From positions 62,001 through 126,000 of the forward strand of contig NZ_VTWS01000001.1 of NCBI RefSeq assembly GCF_008727875.1: a stretch of DNA of 64,000 nucleotides. Direction: 5' to 3'. Of this stretch, positions 45,064-53,597 are shown piece by piece; positions within the stretch are counted from its first letter, which is position 1, and each line of letters opens with the position of its first letter. The translations under genes were made by a program, and so were the position numbers. This DNA comes from Larkinella humicola (GTDB lineage Bacteria; Bacteroidota; Bacteroidia; Cytophagales; Spirosomataceae). The notes under the pieces were generated by a model. That model made no database searches, was not told where the DNA came from, and saw only the letters and a list, made by a program, of their open reading frames with translations.

Positions 45064-45374
45064 CTAATTAATTTAAATTTAATGACCAGCGAACTGAATG
45101 TTTATCAGCCCACTGCTTTAGCTGTTTGAGTTAATCGGGGAGAGCCCTGGAAGGGCGGTCTGTCACTAGTCCACAGCCGATAGCAACGAGTGGTAGCTCC
45201 GGAGGAGCGGTCTAAAAACATCTTCAGTCCGCTCCTCCGGAGCTACCACTCGTTGCTATCGGCTGTGGACTAGTGACAGGACAGGCCTCCGGCCTTCATT
45301 CAAACAACTTCTAAAGCAGTGGGCTGATAAACCAAAATAGTTAATTCGGCGCTTAGTATGCTTAAATCAATTAG
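45064..45374. repeat. Family A repeat, copy 3, split by family B
   Basis: The left half (CTAATTAATTTAAATTTAAT, then GAATGTTTATCAGCCCACTG) and right half (AAAGCAGTGGGCTGATAA, ending GCTTAAATCAATTAG) match the outer parts of copies 1 and 2. The central AACGG hairpins are absent and replaced by a family B unit at 45127-45304. The end repeats have decayed, consistent with an older copy. Confidence 0.75.
45127..45304. repeat. Family B palindromic repeat, copy 1
   Basis: A perfect 51-base inverted repeat (45160-45210 and 45229-45279) surrounds an 18-base loop. The inner core is GGTAGCTCCGGAGGAGCGG and its complement. Outside are GAGTTAA...AGCCCTGGAAGGGC on one side and CAGGCCTCCGGCCTTCATT on the other. 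Copy 2 at 57419-57590 is inverted; its loop, core and flanks match, but the outer two thirds of the arms differ while still pairing perfectly within the copy. Confidence 0.9.
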
Positions 45375-45441
45375 GGGCTCAAAAATGACAGAGCTAAGCC
45401 CCCTTCTGGGGCCGGACCGACGCTTCGGGGCAACGATAGCT

Positions 45442-46803
45442 CTAAACCGTCTGCGAAAACAACCGGGTCTGAGGCTGGGCCTGGTTGAGCCGCGCATCGA
45501 ACGCCATGCAGATATTCCGCAGGAAGGGCCGTCCTTCGGGCAGTACCCGCAAGCCTTCCGCGTTGAAATCGATCAACCCGTCGAACCGGAACGAGTCCAG
45601 CCGGTCGCACAAAACCGCCCACTCGTCCTCCGTCCAGCCATCCCGGGTCCACCGGGTTTCGCCCTGACACATGATGTTCAGAATCTGCCGACGCAAAAAC
45701 TGGTCTTGCTGGCTCAGCACATGGCCGCGCAGCAGCGGCAATTCGCCCGCCCGGACCCGGCCGAGATACGCATCGAGGTCTTTTTCGTTCTGGGCAAACG
45801 CCGACCACACATCGCCGATGGACGAGGTTCCGAGACCGATCAGGGCGCGGGTTCGGGTGGTCGTGTAGCCCATGAAATTCCGGTGCAGCGTCCCGGTTTG
45901 CAGCGCTTTGAACAAGGCATCGTGCGGCAGGGCAAAATGGTCAATGCCGATTTCGACGTACCCCGCCTGCTCCAGCAACGCCCGCCCGGTTTCGTAAAGA
46001 ATCCGTTTCTGCTCACCCGACGGCAGGTCTTCGTCCCGAAAACCGCGTTGCCCGTTGCCCTTGATCCAGGGAACGTGCGCGTAGGAATAAAACGCAATGC
46101 GGTCGGGCCGTAGCATCAGGGTTTTGTAGAACGTATCGGTAATAGAATCCGGCGTCTGAAACGGCAGTCCAAACACGATGTCGTGGCTAATCGATTGGTA
46201 GCCCATCTGGCTGGCCCAGGTCGTCACCTGCTGCACGTTTTCGAACGGCTGAAGCCGGTGAATGGCTTTTTGCACCACCGGGTCGTAGTCCTGAACGCCA
46301 AAGCTGACCCGCCGGAAACCAAACTGATAGAGTACCCGCAGGTGCTGGCGGGTAGTATTGTTGGGGTGACCTTCCCAGCCGTAATCCGGAAATTCGGTGG
46401 GCGTGGCGCGTTCGAAAATACCCGTCAACAGCCGTTCAAGCTGTTTAGGCGCAAAAAAACTGGGCGTTCCTCCCCCCAGGTGCAGTTCGGCCAGACGCGG
46501 CCGTTCCAGCAGCAAATCACAGTAGAGATTCCATTCCGCCAAAACCGCATCGATGTACGGTTCTTCGACGCCGTGGTTGCGGGTGATGCGCTTGTTGCAG
46601 CCGCAAAACGTACACAGGCTTTCACAATACGGCAGGTGAATATACAGGCTCAAACCGGTCGTGCTGTTGCTGATTGAAACCGCTTGTCTGAGATTTTGCA
46701 CCCAGGCGGTTTCGCTGAACGTGGTTTCGTCCCAGAACGGCACAGTCGGGTAGCTGGTGTAGCGCGGGCCGGGAACGTCGTATTTCTGAATGAGAGACTG
46801 CAT
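45442..46803 (-). CDS. hemN: Oxygen-independent coproporphyrinogen III dehydrogenase
   Basis: Radical SAM enzyme of 453 residues that makes protoporphyrinogen without oxygen, for haem synthesis under low oxygen. The 4Fe-4S motif is CxxxCxxC at C60, C64 and C67 (YCESLCTFCGCNK), followed by HLGGGTPSFF and the C-terminal HemN region (RHVLSQQDQFLRRQILNIMC). The start ATG before QSLIQKYD is preferred, as the 16-codon extension upstream runs into the divergent promoter. It is divergent from ccoI, so the two likely share a low-oxygen control region. Confidence 0.94.
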   Translation of the reverse strand: MQSLIQKYDVPGPRYTSYPTVPFWDETTFSETAWVQNLRQAVSISNSTTGLSLYIHLPYCESLCTFCGCNKRITRNHGVEEPYIDAVLAEWNLYCDLLLERPRLAELHLGGGTPSFFAPKQLERLLTGIFERATPTEFPDYGWEGHPNNTTRQHLRVLYQFGFRRVSFGVQDYDPVVQKAIHRLQPFENVQQVTTWASQMGYQSISHDIVFGLPFQTPDSITDTFYKTLMLRPDRIAFYSYAHVPWIKGNGQRGFRDEDLPSGEQKRILYETGRALLEQAGYVEIGIDHFALPHDALFKALQTGTLHRNFMGYTTTRTRALIGLGTSSIGDVWSAFAQNEKDLDAYLGRVRAGELPLLRGHVLSQQDQFLRRQILNIMCQGETRWTRDGWTEDEWAVLCDRLDSFRFDGLIDFNAEGLRVLPEGRPFLRNICMAFDARLNQAQPQTRLFSQTV

Positions 46804-46851
46804 ACGGATTGGAGATTTGCGCACCAAAATTGGCGGAGATTCGCACGCCAT

Positions 46852-46893
46852 ACCCTGACCGGTATCACTCGGTTTGCTGACGCTCGTCAGGGT
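46852..46893. promoter_or_regulatory. Palindromic sites in the hemN-ccoI divergent promoter
   Basis: ACCCTGAC (46852-46859) is the complement of GTCAGGGT (46886-46893), and within it CTGACG-CT-CGTCAG (46877-46890) is a 14-base palindrome. The 132-base gap is the shared control region of two low-oxygen genes, so an operator for a CRP/FNR-type factor is plausible. The match to a known site is not shown. Confidence 0.35.
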
Positions 46894-46935
46894 TTAACGA
46901 CCTGTTCCGACCCAATTTGCCAAGAAAAATATGGT

Positions 46936-49401
46936 ATGCGTACAGCAACGATTTCAGCGACTACCTGTTACCACTGCGGCAACGACTGTGCAGAGCACAA
47001 CCTTGAATACGATGAAAAACCGTTCTGCTGCGAAGGCTGCCAAACGGTCTACAGCATTCTGAATCAAAACCAGTTATGTCAATATTATTCGATTGAACAG
47101 GAAGGCACCGGCGTTCGGCCCGGCAACCCCCTCAAAACGGAAAATACCCCAAAAAACCGGCTCGACTTTCTGAATCATCCCGCCATCGTTGCCCAACTGC
47201 TGTCCTTTTCCAGTGCGTCGGTCGCCCGGGTTACCTTTTACGTTCCGACCATCCATTGCAGTTCCTGTCTATGGTTGCTCGAACACCTCTACCGCATCCA
47301 TCCGGGCATTCAGCAGTCGCGGGTGGATTTTCTCAAAAAGCAGGTTCACCTGACCTACCAGCCCGATCAGCTCACGCTCCGGCAGGTGGTCGAACTGCTC
47401 GCGTCGATTGGCTACGAGCCGCTGATCAGCCTGAACGATGTCGTTAAAGAACAGCAAAAACCGTCGTACCGCCCCTTGCTCTACCGGCTGGCCCTGGCGG
47501 GTTTTTGTTCGGGCAACATCATGCTGTTCAGCTTTCCCGAATACCTCGGCCTCGACGATCCATCGTTCAAACACCTCTTCGGTCTGCTCAACATTGTGCT
47601 GGCCATTCCGGTCGTCTTTTACTCGGCATCGGGCTATTTCGAATCGGTCTGGACGAGTCTGAAAAAAGGCATCATCAACATCGACTTTCCCATTCTGCTC
47701 GGGATTCTGGTCGCGTTTTTCCGGGGAACCTACGAGGTTCTGTTTCTCAACGGTGCCGGTTATTTCGATTCGCTGACGGGCCTGATTTTCTTTCTGTTGT
47801 GCGGCAAATGGTTCCAGCAGCGTACCCACGAATTTCTGTCGTTCGAACGGGATTACAAATCGTATTTTCCGCTGGCCGTAACGGTTTTAAAACCGGAGGG
47901 CGAAACCGCCATTCCCGTAGCCGAACTCCGCAAGGGTGACCGCATCCGGGTTCGTAACTACGAACTGATTCCCGCCGACGGATTGCTGTATAAAGGCCAG
48001 GCTACCATCGATTACAGTTTCGTAACGGGTGAATCGGAGCCGGAAGCCCAGAAACCGGGGGCGTTGCTGTATGCCGGTGGCAAGCAGATTGGCGAAGCCA
48101 TTGAACTGGAAGTGGTGCGGGAGGTGTCGCAAAGTTACCTGACCCAACTCTGGAACAACGACGCGTTCCGCAAGGGCGACACCTCCCGAATGCGCACCTT
48201 TGCCGATGCTGTCGGGAAGTATTTTACCCTGACCGTCATTGCGCTAGCCACGATCGTGGGCTTATACTGGTACACGCACGACCCCGCGCGGGCCATCAAC
48301 GCCTTTACGGCGGTTCTGATCATTGCCTGTCCATGTGCGCTGTCCCTGTCGTATCCGTTCGCGCTGGGGAATGGAATTCGGAAGCTGAGCCAGCAGAAAT
48401 TGTACCTCAAAAACGCGGACGTCATCGAGCACATGGCGGATTGTGACACCATCGTCTTTGACAAAACCGGTACGCTGACGGAGACCGTGAGTGAAAGAGT
48501 GATGGAACGAATGCGTGAAGACAAACACGGGAGCGTTGTGGAGGAGTTTTCGGTAGCTTTGACGAACTTTGAACAGGCGCTGGTGATCTCACTGGTGCGG
48601 CAGTCGGCCCACCCGCTCAGCCGGAAACTGGCCGCTCATCTGGCCGGCGTTCAACCGCTGGTGGTGGAGGATTTTATGGAAATACCGGGTCGCGGGTTAC
48701 ACGGATTCGTGGATGGCTGGGAAGTCAAAATCGGCTCTGCTTCGTTTGTAAATCCGCAGTCAATGTCGTCAATATCCTCAAAAGAAACCGCAACCGATTC
48801 AGCCGGAGCGCGTGTCCATATGGCCATCGAGCAGCAATACCGGGGTTGTTTCCGGTTTCCGAACCAGTACCGCCCCGGTCTCGATGCGATGCTCGATTTG
48901 CTGAAATCTACGCACCAACTGTATCTGCTTTCGGGCGATACCGACACGGCCCGGCCCGAACTGGCACGCTGGTTTACCCCGGATCACATGACGTTCAACT
49001 GCCAGCCGCAGCAAAAGCTCGACATCGTGCGGCACCTGCAAAACCGGGGCCACCGCGTGCTGATGGTGGGTGACGGCCTGAACGATGCCGGGGCGCTGAA
49101 ACAGGCCGATGTCGGCATGGCCGTCACGGAAGACACCGTTCAGTTTACACCCGCCAGCGACGCCATTCTGGAAGCATCCTCACTACGAAAACTGCCCGAA
49201 CTGCTGGCGTACAGCCGCTTCGGTATGCGGCTGATCCGGTTTAGTTTTGCGGTTTCGCTGCTGTATAACTTCATAGGTCTTTCCTACGCGTTAACGGGGA
49301 ATCTTTCGCCGGTTGTGGCCGCCATCCTGATGCCCGTCAGTTCCGCGACGATGTTGCTGATTGGGACCCTGGGGATGCGGTGGAAAGCGATTGGGAAGTA
49401 A
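46936..49401 (+). CDS. ccoI: Copper-translocating P1B-type ATPase for cbb3 oxidase (CcoI/FixI)
   Basis: Membrane ATPase of 821 residues that supplies copper to cbb3 oxidase. The N terminus has a cysteine-rich metal-binding segment (C11, C14, C18, C31, C32, C35) and then an HMA domain with C108-SS-C111. Next come the CPC channel motif (C465-P-C467), the phosphorylation site D509 in FDKTGTLTE and the hinge GDGLNDAGALKQADVG. The long upstream frame is rejected because it crosses the hemN start. After DKTGTLTE there is an unusual charged stretch. The normal partner ccoS is about 1.7 kb away, separated by mazEF and a desaturase gene. Confidence 0.92.
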   Translation: MRTATISATTCYHCGNDCAEHNLEYDEKPFCCEGCQTVYSILNQNQLCQYYSIEQEGTGVRPGNPLKTENTPKNRLDFLNHPAIVAQLLSFSSASVARVTFYVPTIHCSSCLWLLEHLYRIHPGIQQSRVDFLKKQVHLTYQPDQLTLRQVVELLASIGYEPLISLNDVVKEQQKPSYRPLLYRLALAGFCSGNIMLFSFPEYLGLDDPSFKHLFGLLNIVLAIPVVFYSASGYFESVWTSLKKGIINIDFPILLGILVAFFRGTYEVLFLNGAGYFDSLTGLIFFLLCGKWFQQRTHEFLSFERDYKSYFPLAVTVLKPEGETAIPVAELRKGDRIRVRNYELIPADGLLYKGQATIDYSFVTGESEPEAQKPGALLYAGGKQIGEAIELEVVREVSQSYLTQLWNNDAFRKGDTSRMRTFADAVGKYFTLTVIALATIVGLYWYTHDPARAINAFTAVLIIACPCALSLSYPFALGNGIRKLSQQKLYLKNADVIEHMADCDTIVFDKTGTLTETVSERVMERMREDKHGSVVEEFSVALTNFEQALVISLVRQSAHPLSRKLAAHLAGVQPLVVEDFMEIPGRGLHGFVDGWEVKIGSASFVNPQSMSSISSKETATDSAGARVHMAIEQQYRGCFRFPNQYRPGLDAMLDLLKSTHQLYLLSGDTDTARPELARWFTPDHMTFNCQPQQKLDIVRHLQNRGHRVLMVGDGLNDAGALKQADVGMAVTEDTVQFTPASDAILEASSLRKLPELLAYSRFGMRLIRFSFAVSLLYNFIGLSYALTGNLSPVVAAILMPVSSATMLLIGTLGMRWKAIGK

Positions 49402-49483
49402 GATGACAATGATGAATGACGTCTGAGCGGTTAGTAGATTTTCAACTAACCGGCAAAAAATCCGTGTTTAAAAAAGACGGTTT

Positions 49484-49524
49484 CGAGCTGATTTGTTATA
49501 CCTTTGTTATAACAAATCAGCTCG
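49484..49524. promoter_or_regulatory. mazEF operator-promoter palindrome
   Basis: Arms CGAGCTGATTTGTTATA (49484-49500) and TATAACAAATCAGCTCG (49508-49524) are exact complements around a 7-base spacer. The spacer and left arm hold TACCTTTG (49499-49506), a match to the TAnnTTTG promoter core. It ends 6 bases before the antitoxin start. MazE-type antitoxins bind such palindromes and repress their own operon. Confidence 0.75.
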
Positions 49525-49530
49525 AAATGT

Positions 49531-49788
49531 ATGCTACAGATCATTCGTAAAATTGGCAACTCACAAGGTATTCTCCTGCCGCGAACGGTTCTGCAACAGG
49601 CAGGCATTGAAGGTGCGGTTGACATTGAAATAACTGAAGGAGCGCTTATCCTGCGCGCTGTCAAAAAACACCCAAGGGACGGCTGGGAACAGGTTTTTGA
49701 TGAAGCAATCAAAGCCGGAGATCAGCCCGAAGGCGATCTGTTTGATGGCACACCAAACCAGTTTGACCAAACTGAGTGGACATGGTAA
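49531..49788 (+). CDS. mazE: MazE/AbrB-type antitoxin
   Basis: Antitoxin of 85 residues with an N-terminal swapped-hairpin DNA-binding domain (MLQIIRKIGNSQGILLPRTVLQQAGI, then VDIEITEGALILRAVKK) and an acidic C-terminal tail (DQPEGDLFDG) expected to wrap the toxin. It is the first gene of a two-gene unit, preceded directly by a perfect palindrome that is probably its operator. Its last codons overlap the mazF start. Confidence 0.93.
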   Translation: MLQIIRKIGNSQGILLPRTVLQQAGIEGAVDIEITEGALILRAVKKHPRDGWEQVFDEAIKAGDQPEGDLFDGTPNQFDQTEWTW

Positions 49789-50105
49789 TTGAGCGGTTTG
49801 ACGTTTGGCTGGTTTCATTAGATCCGACCCAGGGCAGCGAGATTGCCAAAACACGTCCTTGTTTGATTGTATCCCCGGATGCGATTAACCAACGGCTCAA
49901 TACCGTGATGGTTGCGCCTTTAACCAGCACGCAAAAGCGTTATCCCACCCGAGTCAACTGCCAATTCTCCGGTCAGGCTGGTCAGGTCGCTTTAGATCAG
50001 ATCCGCACGGTTGACAAAGTTCGATTGGTAAAACACATCGGGCGCTTAGACGACGCGGTATGCCACCAGGTGTGCCAGACACTGGTTGCCCTCTTTACGT
50101 ATTAA
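49782..50105 (+). CDS. mazF: MazF/PemK-type mRNA interferase toxin
   Basis: Endoribonuclease of 107 residues that cuts mRNA at short single-stranded sites. The family blocks are MVIERFDVWLVSLDPTQGSEIAKTRPCLIVSPD, VMVAPLTS and GQVALDQIRTVDKVRLV, with an Arg and a Thr/Ser in the expected catalytic strands. A GTG start two codons earlier is also in frame; either way the start lies inside the last codons of mazE, a coupling typical of the pair. Confidence 0.93.
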   Translation: MVIERFDVWLVSLDPTQGSEIAKTRPCLIVSPDAINQRLNTVMVAPLTSTQKRYPTRVNCQFSGQAGQVALDQIRTVDKVRLVKHIGRLDDAVCHQVCQTLVALFTY

Positions 50106-50113
50106 AAGGAAAA

Positions 50114-50158
50114 ACGGCGTTGTTTTCCAACAGGATATCCCACTGAAAACAACGCCGT
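50114..50158. terminator. Bidirectional hairpin between mazF and desaturase
   Basis: ACGGCGTTGTTTT (50114-50126) and AAAACAACGCCGT (50146-50158) pair perfectly. The A/T ends of the stem give a U-tract in both directions. It lies between convergent genes and should terminate both. Confidence 0.8.
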
Positions 50159-50174
50159 CTCGCATTGAATCACC

Positions 50175-50924
50175 TTACATATACGCTTCGTCGCGCCCGC
50201 GCCGGAGCTTCACGATGCCCAGTTTATTCATCAATAAAATCAGCGGATAAGCCGGGTCGAATTCGTGCCAGCGAAAACCGCCGAAGTTGGCCCGACCGCC
50301 GTAGCGGTGGTGGTTGTTGTGGTACGATTCGCCCATCATCAGAAAGTCGAACGGCAACAGGTTTTTGGCCGTATCGTCCACTTTGAAGTTGATGTAGCCG
50401 TAGCGGTGCGCGCACCAGTTGATGATGGCACCATGCACCGGTCCCATGAAAAAATGGAACGGCAGCAGCAGAAACAGCCAGGGTGAGGTGGCAAACTGGA
50501 TGTAGAACAGCACATAGAACGTTCCCCAGGCCACCCGAACAGGCCAGCGATCCCCGAACCATTCCATCCACGGCCAGTTAGGCACCCCCTTTTTGAACTT
50601 CGCCGGAATGGTGTCCCGGTTGTTGAGAATGTCGTTGTAAAACTGCCGGGTCTTCCACATCATATCCATCATACTCTTGGAATACTTCGGTGAATGCGGG
50701 TCTTCCTCGGTATCGGCGTAGGCGTGGTGAAGCCGGTGCATAATACCGTACGCGCGTGGACTCAAAAACGACGATCCCTGGCTAATGAACGTCACAACGT
50801 AAAAAACCTTCTCCCAGCCCTTGCTCATGGTAAACATCTGGTGGGCGGCATAGCGGTGGAGAAAGAGGGTCTGCATCAGGACCGACAGGTACCAATGCGC
50901 GAGAAAAAAGACGAGAATGATCAT
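50175..50924 (-). CDS. Acyl-CoA desaturase (stearoyl delta-9 type)
   Basis: Membrane di-iron desaturase of 249 residues. Three histidine boxes are present: HRYAAH (H23, H28), HRLHH and HNNHH, with paired hydrophobic helices between. It should introduce a double bond into acyl chains and so adjust membrane fluidity. It is divergent from ccoS and convergent with mazF. Placed inside the cco region it probably has its own control; oxygen-consuming desaturases need O2, which gives it a logical link to oxygen supply. Confidence 0.92.
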   Translation of the reverse strand: MIILVFFLAHWYLSVLMQTLFLHRYAAHQMFTMSKGWEKVFYVVTFISQGSSFLSPRAYGIMHRLHHAYADTEEDPHSPKYSKSMMDMMWKTRQFYNDILNNRDTIPAKFKKGVPNWPWMEWFGDRWPVRVAWGTFYVLFYIQFATSPWLFLLLPFHFFMGPVHGAIINWCAHRYGYINFKVDDTAKNLLPFDFLMMGESYHNNHHRYGGRANFGGFRWHEFDPAYPLILLMNKLGIVKLRRGRDEAYM

Positions 50925-51120
50925 TAAGAAAGAAGAATCTGGTGTAATAGCCCCAAAAGTAGTCCCCGTGTTTTATCGCCAGTCTAACGCCGGTCAGCCG
51001 ACCGGATGAGTTTTGTCAGCCCGCCCGGTTTACCTGAATTCTATCACCCCCCTGCCTGACGAACCTCATACGTTGCCCAGCGGATAAGCCGCACTTTTGA
51101 CCCGGCAAACGCTCACGAAT

Positions 51121-51297
51121 ATGAACATTATCTTCTTCATGATTGGCATTAGTCTGCTGCTGGCACTGGGATTTTTCGGGGCTTTTCTATGGTCGATGAA
51201 AACCGGCCAGCAGGATGACCTGTACACCCCCTCGATGCGGATGCTGCTCGACGACAACGAACCTACTACTACCTCCTCCATAGATACCCCCGCATAA
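51121..51297 (+). CDS. ccoS: Cytochrome cbb3 oxidase assembly protein CcoS
   Basis: Small membrane protein of 58 residues, beginning MNIIFFMIGISLLLALGFFG, with one transmembrane helix followed by WSMKTGQQDDLYTPSMRML, the CcoS family pattern (W-x(3)-GQ-DD). It helps to insert cofactors into the oxidase. An upstream in-frame start (8 codons earlier) is less likely, because CcoS proteins begin directly with the helix. It is 15 bases upstream of ccoNO. Confidence 0.9.
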   Translation: MNIIFFMIGISLLLALGFFGAFLWSMKTGQQDDLYTPSMRMLLDDNEPTTTSSIDTPA

Positions 51298-51312
51298 CAG
51301 CTCGTTACCACT

Positions 51313-53511
51313 ATGAATGTCTCGCAAAAACCGCCTGTTACGATTTCGCCTGAACACCCCCGACCGGGGAACGGAGCCGCTCCCGCCGTGGAACGCTTCG
51401 AGTATGACAACCGCATTGTCCGGGATTTCGCCGTTGCTACCATCATCTGGGGCGTCGTCGGCATGTTGGTCGGGGTGCTGATTGCCAGCCAGTTGTTTGC
51501 TCCGGCGGCCAACCTCGGCAACCAGTATACGACCTTCGGACGGATTCGGCCGCTGCACACCAATGCGGTTATTTTCGCCTTCGTCGGCAATGCCATTTTT
51601 ATGGGTGTGTATTACTCGCTGCAACGGCTTTGCAAAGCCCGGATGTTCAGCGATTTGCTCAGTAAAATCCACTTCTGGGGCTGGCAGGCCATCATCGTAG
51701 CCGCAGCCATTACGCTGCCGCTGGGTCTGACCACCTCCCACGAATACGCCGAACTCGAATGGCCGATCGACATCGCCATTACGCTGATCTGGGTGGTTTT
51801 CGGAATCAACATGTTCGGCACGATCATCAAACGCCGGGAGCGCCACCTATACGTCGCCATCTGGTTTTACATCGCCACGTTCGTAACCGTTGCCGTGCTG
51901 CACATCGTCAACTCGTACCAGATGCCGGTGAGTCTGTTCAAAAGTTATTACGTCTACGCCGGGGTGCAGGATGCGCTCGTGCAGTGGTGGTATGGTCACA
52001 ATGCGGTGGCATTTTTCCTGACCACGCCGTTTCTGGGGCTGATGTATTACTTCCTGCCCAAGATGGCAAACCGCCCGGTTTACTCTTACAAACTGTCAAT
52101 TCTGCACTTCTGGGCGCTGATTTTCATCTACATCTGGGCCGGTCCTCACCACTTGCTCTATTCATCGCTGCCCGACTGGGCGCAATCGCTGGGGGTGGTT
52201 TTCTCCATCATGCTCATTGCCCCCTCCTGGGGTGGGATGATCAACGGGCTGCTGACGCTGCGCGGAGCCTGGGACAAGGTTCGGGAAGATACCATCCTGA
52301 AATTCATGGTCGTCGGAATTACCGCTTACGGGATGGCCACCTTCGAAGGGCCCATGCTGTCGCTCAAGAACGTCAACGCCATTGCCCACTTTACCGACTG
52401 GATCGTAGCCCACGTACACGTCGGGGCCCTGGGCTGGAACGGTTTTCTGACCTTTGCGATCCTGTATTGGCTGATTCCGCGCATGTATAAAACGCCCCTG
52501 TATTCCAAAAAACTGCTGAGCATCCACTTCTGGATCGGGACGCTGGGAATCCTGTTCTACGCCGTTCCAATGTACATTTCGGGCTTCACCCAGGGCATGA
52601 TGTGGAAGGAGTTTACCCCCGAAGGCACCCTGCGCTACCCGAACTTCCTGGAAACGACCATCCAACTGCTGCCCATGCACCAGATGCGGGCGGTGGGGGG
52701 TACGTTCTACCTGCTGGGTGCGATTCTGATGGCTTATAACCTGTTCAAAACGATGGCGGCCGGGCAACTGGTGGTCAACGAAGCCGCCGAAGCCCCTGCT
52801 CTGGAGCAAGCCTATGTGCCGACGGGAAGCGATACCTACTGGCACCGCTGGCTGGAGCGCAAGCCCATACCGCTGCTGATTGGCTCCCTGGTGGTGATTC
52901 TGATCGGTTCGATGGTAGAATTGATTCCGACGTTCATGGTAGAGTCCAATGTGCCGACGATTTCGGCCGTTCAACCCTACAGCGCCCTCGAAGTCCAGGG
53001 CCGCGACCTCTACATCCGTGAGGGCTGCGTCAACTGCCACAGCCAGATGGTTCGGCCTTTCCGCAGCGAAACCGAACGCTACGGGGAGTATTCCAAAGCG
53101 GGCGAATTCGTGTATGACCACCCGTTCCTCTGGGGCAGCAAACGCACCGGGCCGGATCTGCACCGCGAAGGCGGCAAATACCCCGATTCCTGGCACTACC
53201 ACCACATGCGCGACCCAACGTCGATGTCGCCGGGGTCGATCATGCCCGCCTATCCGTGGCTGCTGGATCAGAAACTCGACATTTCGAATACGTCGGATAA
53301 GCTGAGAACACTGGAACAAGTGGGCGTTCCCTACGACGATGCCACGATCAGCTACGCCAACGAAGATTTGCAAAAACAGGCGCAGCAAGTCAGCGACCGC
53401 CTGGCGAAAGATGGCATCAAAGTCGACGCCGACCGCGAGATCATCGCCCTGATTGCCTACCTCCAACGGCTCGGCACGGACATCAGGAAAATGGAAAACG
53501 CAACCAAATAA
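51313..53511 (+). CDS. ccoNO: Fused cytochrome cbb3 oxidase subunits I and II (CcoN-CcoO)
   Basis: Terminal oxidase subunit of 732 residues. Residues 1-500 are CcoN: haem ligands H82, H367 and H369 and CuB ligands H229, H279 and H280 lie in HTNAVIF, WYGHNAV, AGPHHL and HVHVGALGWNG. After a short hydrophobic linker, residues 545-732 are CcoO, with one membrane anchor and a c-type haem site C572-VN-C575-H576. Fusion of N and O is known in Bacteroidota. The enzyme reduces O2 at high affinity. It is followed by ccoQ, with a hairpin in the gap. Confidence 0.95.
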   Translation: MNVSQKPPVTISPEHPRPGNGAAPAVERFEYDNRIVRDFAVATIIWGVVGMLVGVLIASQLFAPAANLGNQYTTFGRIRPLHTNAVIFAFVGNAIFMGVYYSLQRLCKARMFSDLLSKIHFWGWQAIIVAAAITLPLGLTTSHEYAELEWPIDIAITLIWVVFGINMFGTIIKRRERHLYVAIWFYIATFVTVAVLHIVNSYQMPVSLFKSYYVYAGVQDALVQWWYGHNAVAFFLTTPFLGLMYYFLPKMANRPVYSYKLSILHFWALIFIYIWAGPHHLLYSSLPDWAQSLGVVFSIMLIAPSWGGMINGLLTLRGAWDKVREDTILKFMVVGITAYGMATFEGPMLSLKNVNAIAHFTDWIVAHVHVGALGWNGFLTFAILYWLIPRMYKTPLYSKKLLSIHFWIGTLGILFYAVPMYISGFTQGMMWKEFTPEGTLRYPNFLETTIQLLPMHQMRAVGGTFYLLGAILMAYNLFKTMAAGQLVVNEAAEAPALEQAYVPTGSDTYWHRWLERKPIPLLIGSLVVILIGSMVELIPTFMVESNVPTISAVQPYSALEVQGRDLYIREGCVNCHSQMVRPFRSETERYGEYSKAGEFVYDHPFLWGSKRTGPDLHREGGKYPDSWHYHHMRDPTSMSPGSIMPAYPWLLDQKLDISNTSDKLRTLEQVGVPYDDATISYANEDLQKQAQQVSDRLAKDGIKVDADREIIALIAYLQRLGTDIRKMENATK

Positions 53512-53523
53512 CGATGGATTATG

Positions 53524-53585
53524 AATGATGAACGATGAATGGGCTGGCGCATAATTGATCGTTCATCGTTACATCGTTCATCATT
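53524..53585. repeat. Hairpin between ccoNO and ccoQ
   Basis: AATGATGAACGATG (53524-53537) and CATCGTTCATCATT (53572-53585) pair exactly over 14 bases. An additional TTCATCGTT copy lies in the loop. It may set the ratio of downstream transcript. Confidence 0.65.
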
Positions 53586-53597
53586 TCCTAACAAACC

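Larger units (their letters stand above)
44978..45441. other. Repeat-filled gap with nested palindromes
   Basis: This 464-base gap between the convergent membrane-protein and hemN genes holds no gene. It is a degenerate family A unit split by a complete family B unit (see the separate repeat entries). The remaining sequence next to the two genes shows nothing I can assign. Confidence 0.75.

Noticed and set aside
46684-46935. 84-codon upstream extension of ccoI
   Set aside because: It overlaps the hemN start and its promoter. The ATG before RTATISATTC gives the normal N-terminal metal-binding segment.
52162-53466. Minus-strand open frame of 434 codons
   Set aside because: It lies opposite ccoNO and has typical shadow composition; the plus strand has all oxidase ligands.
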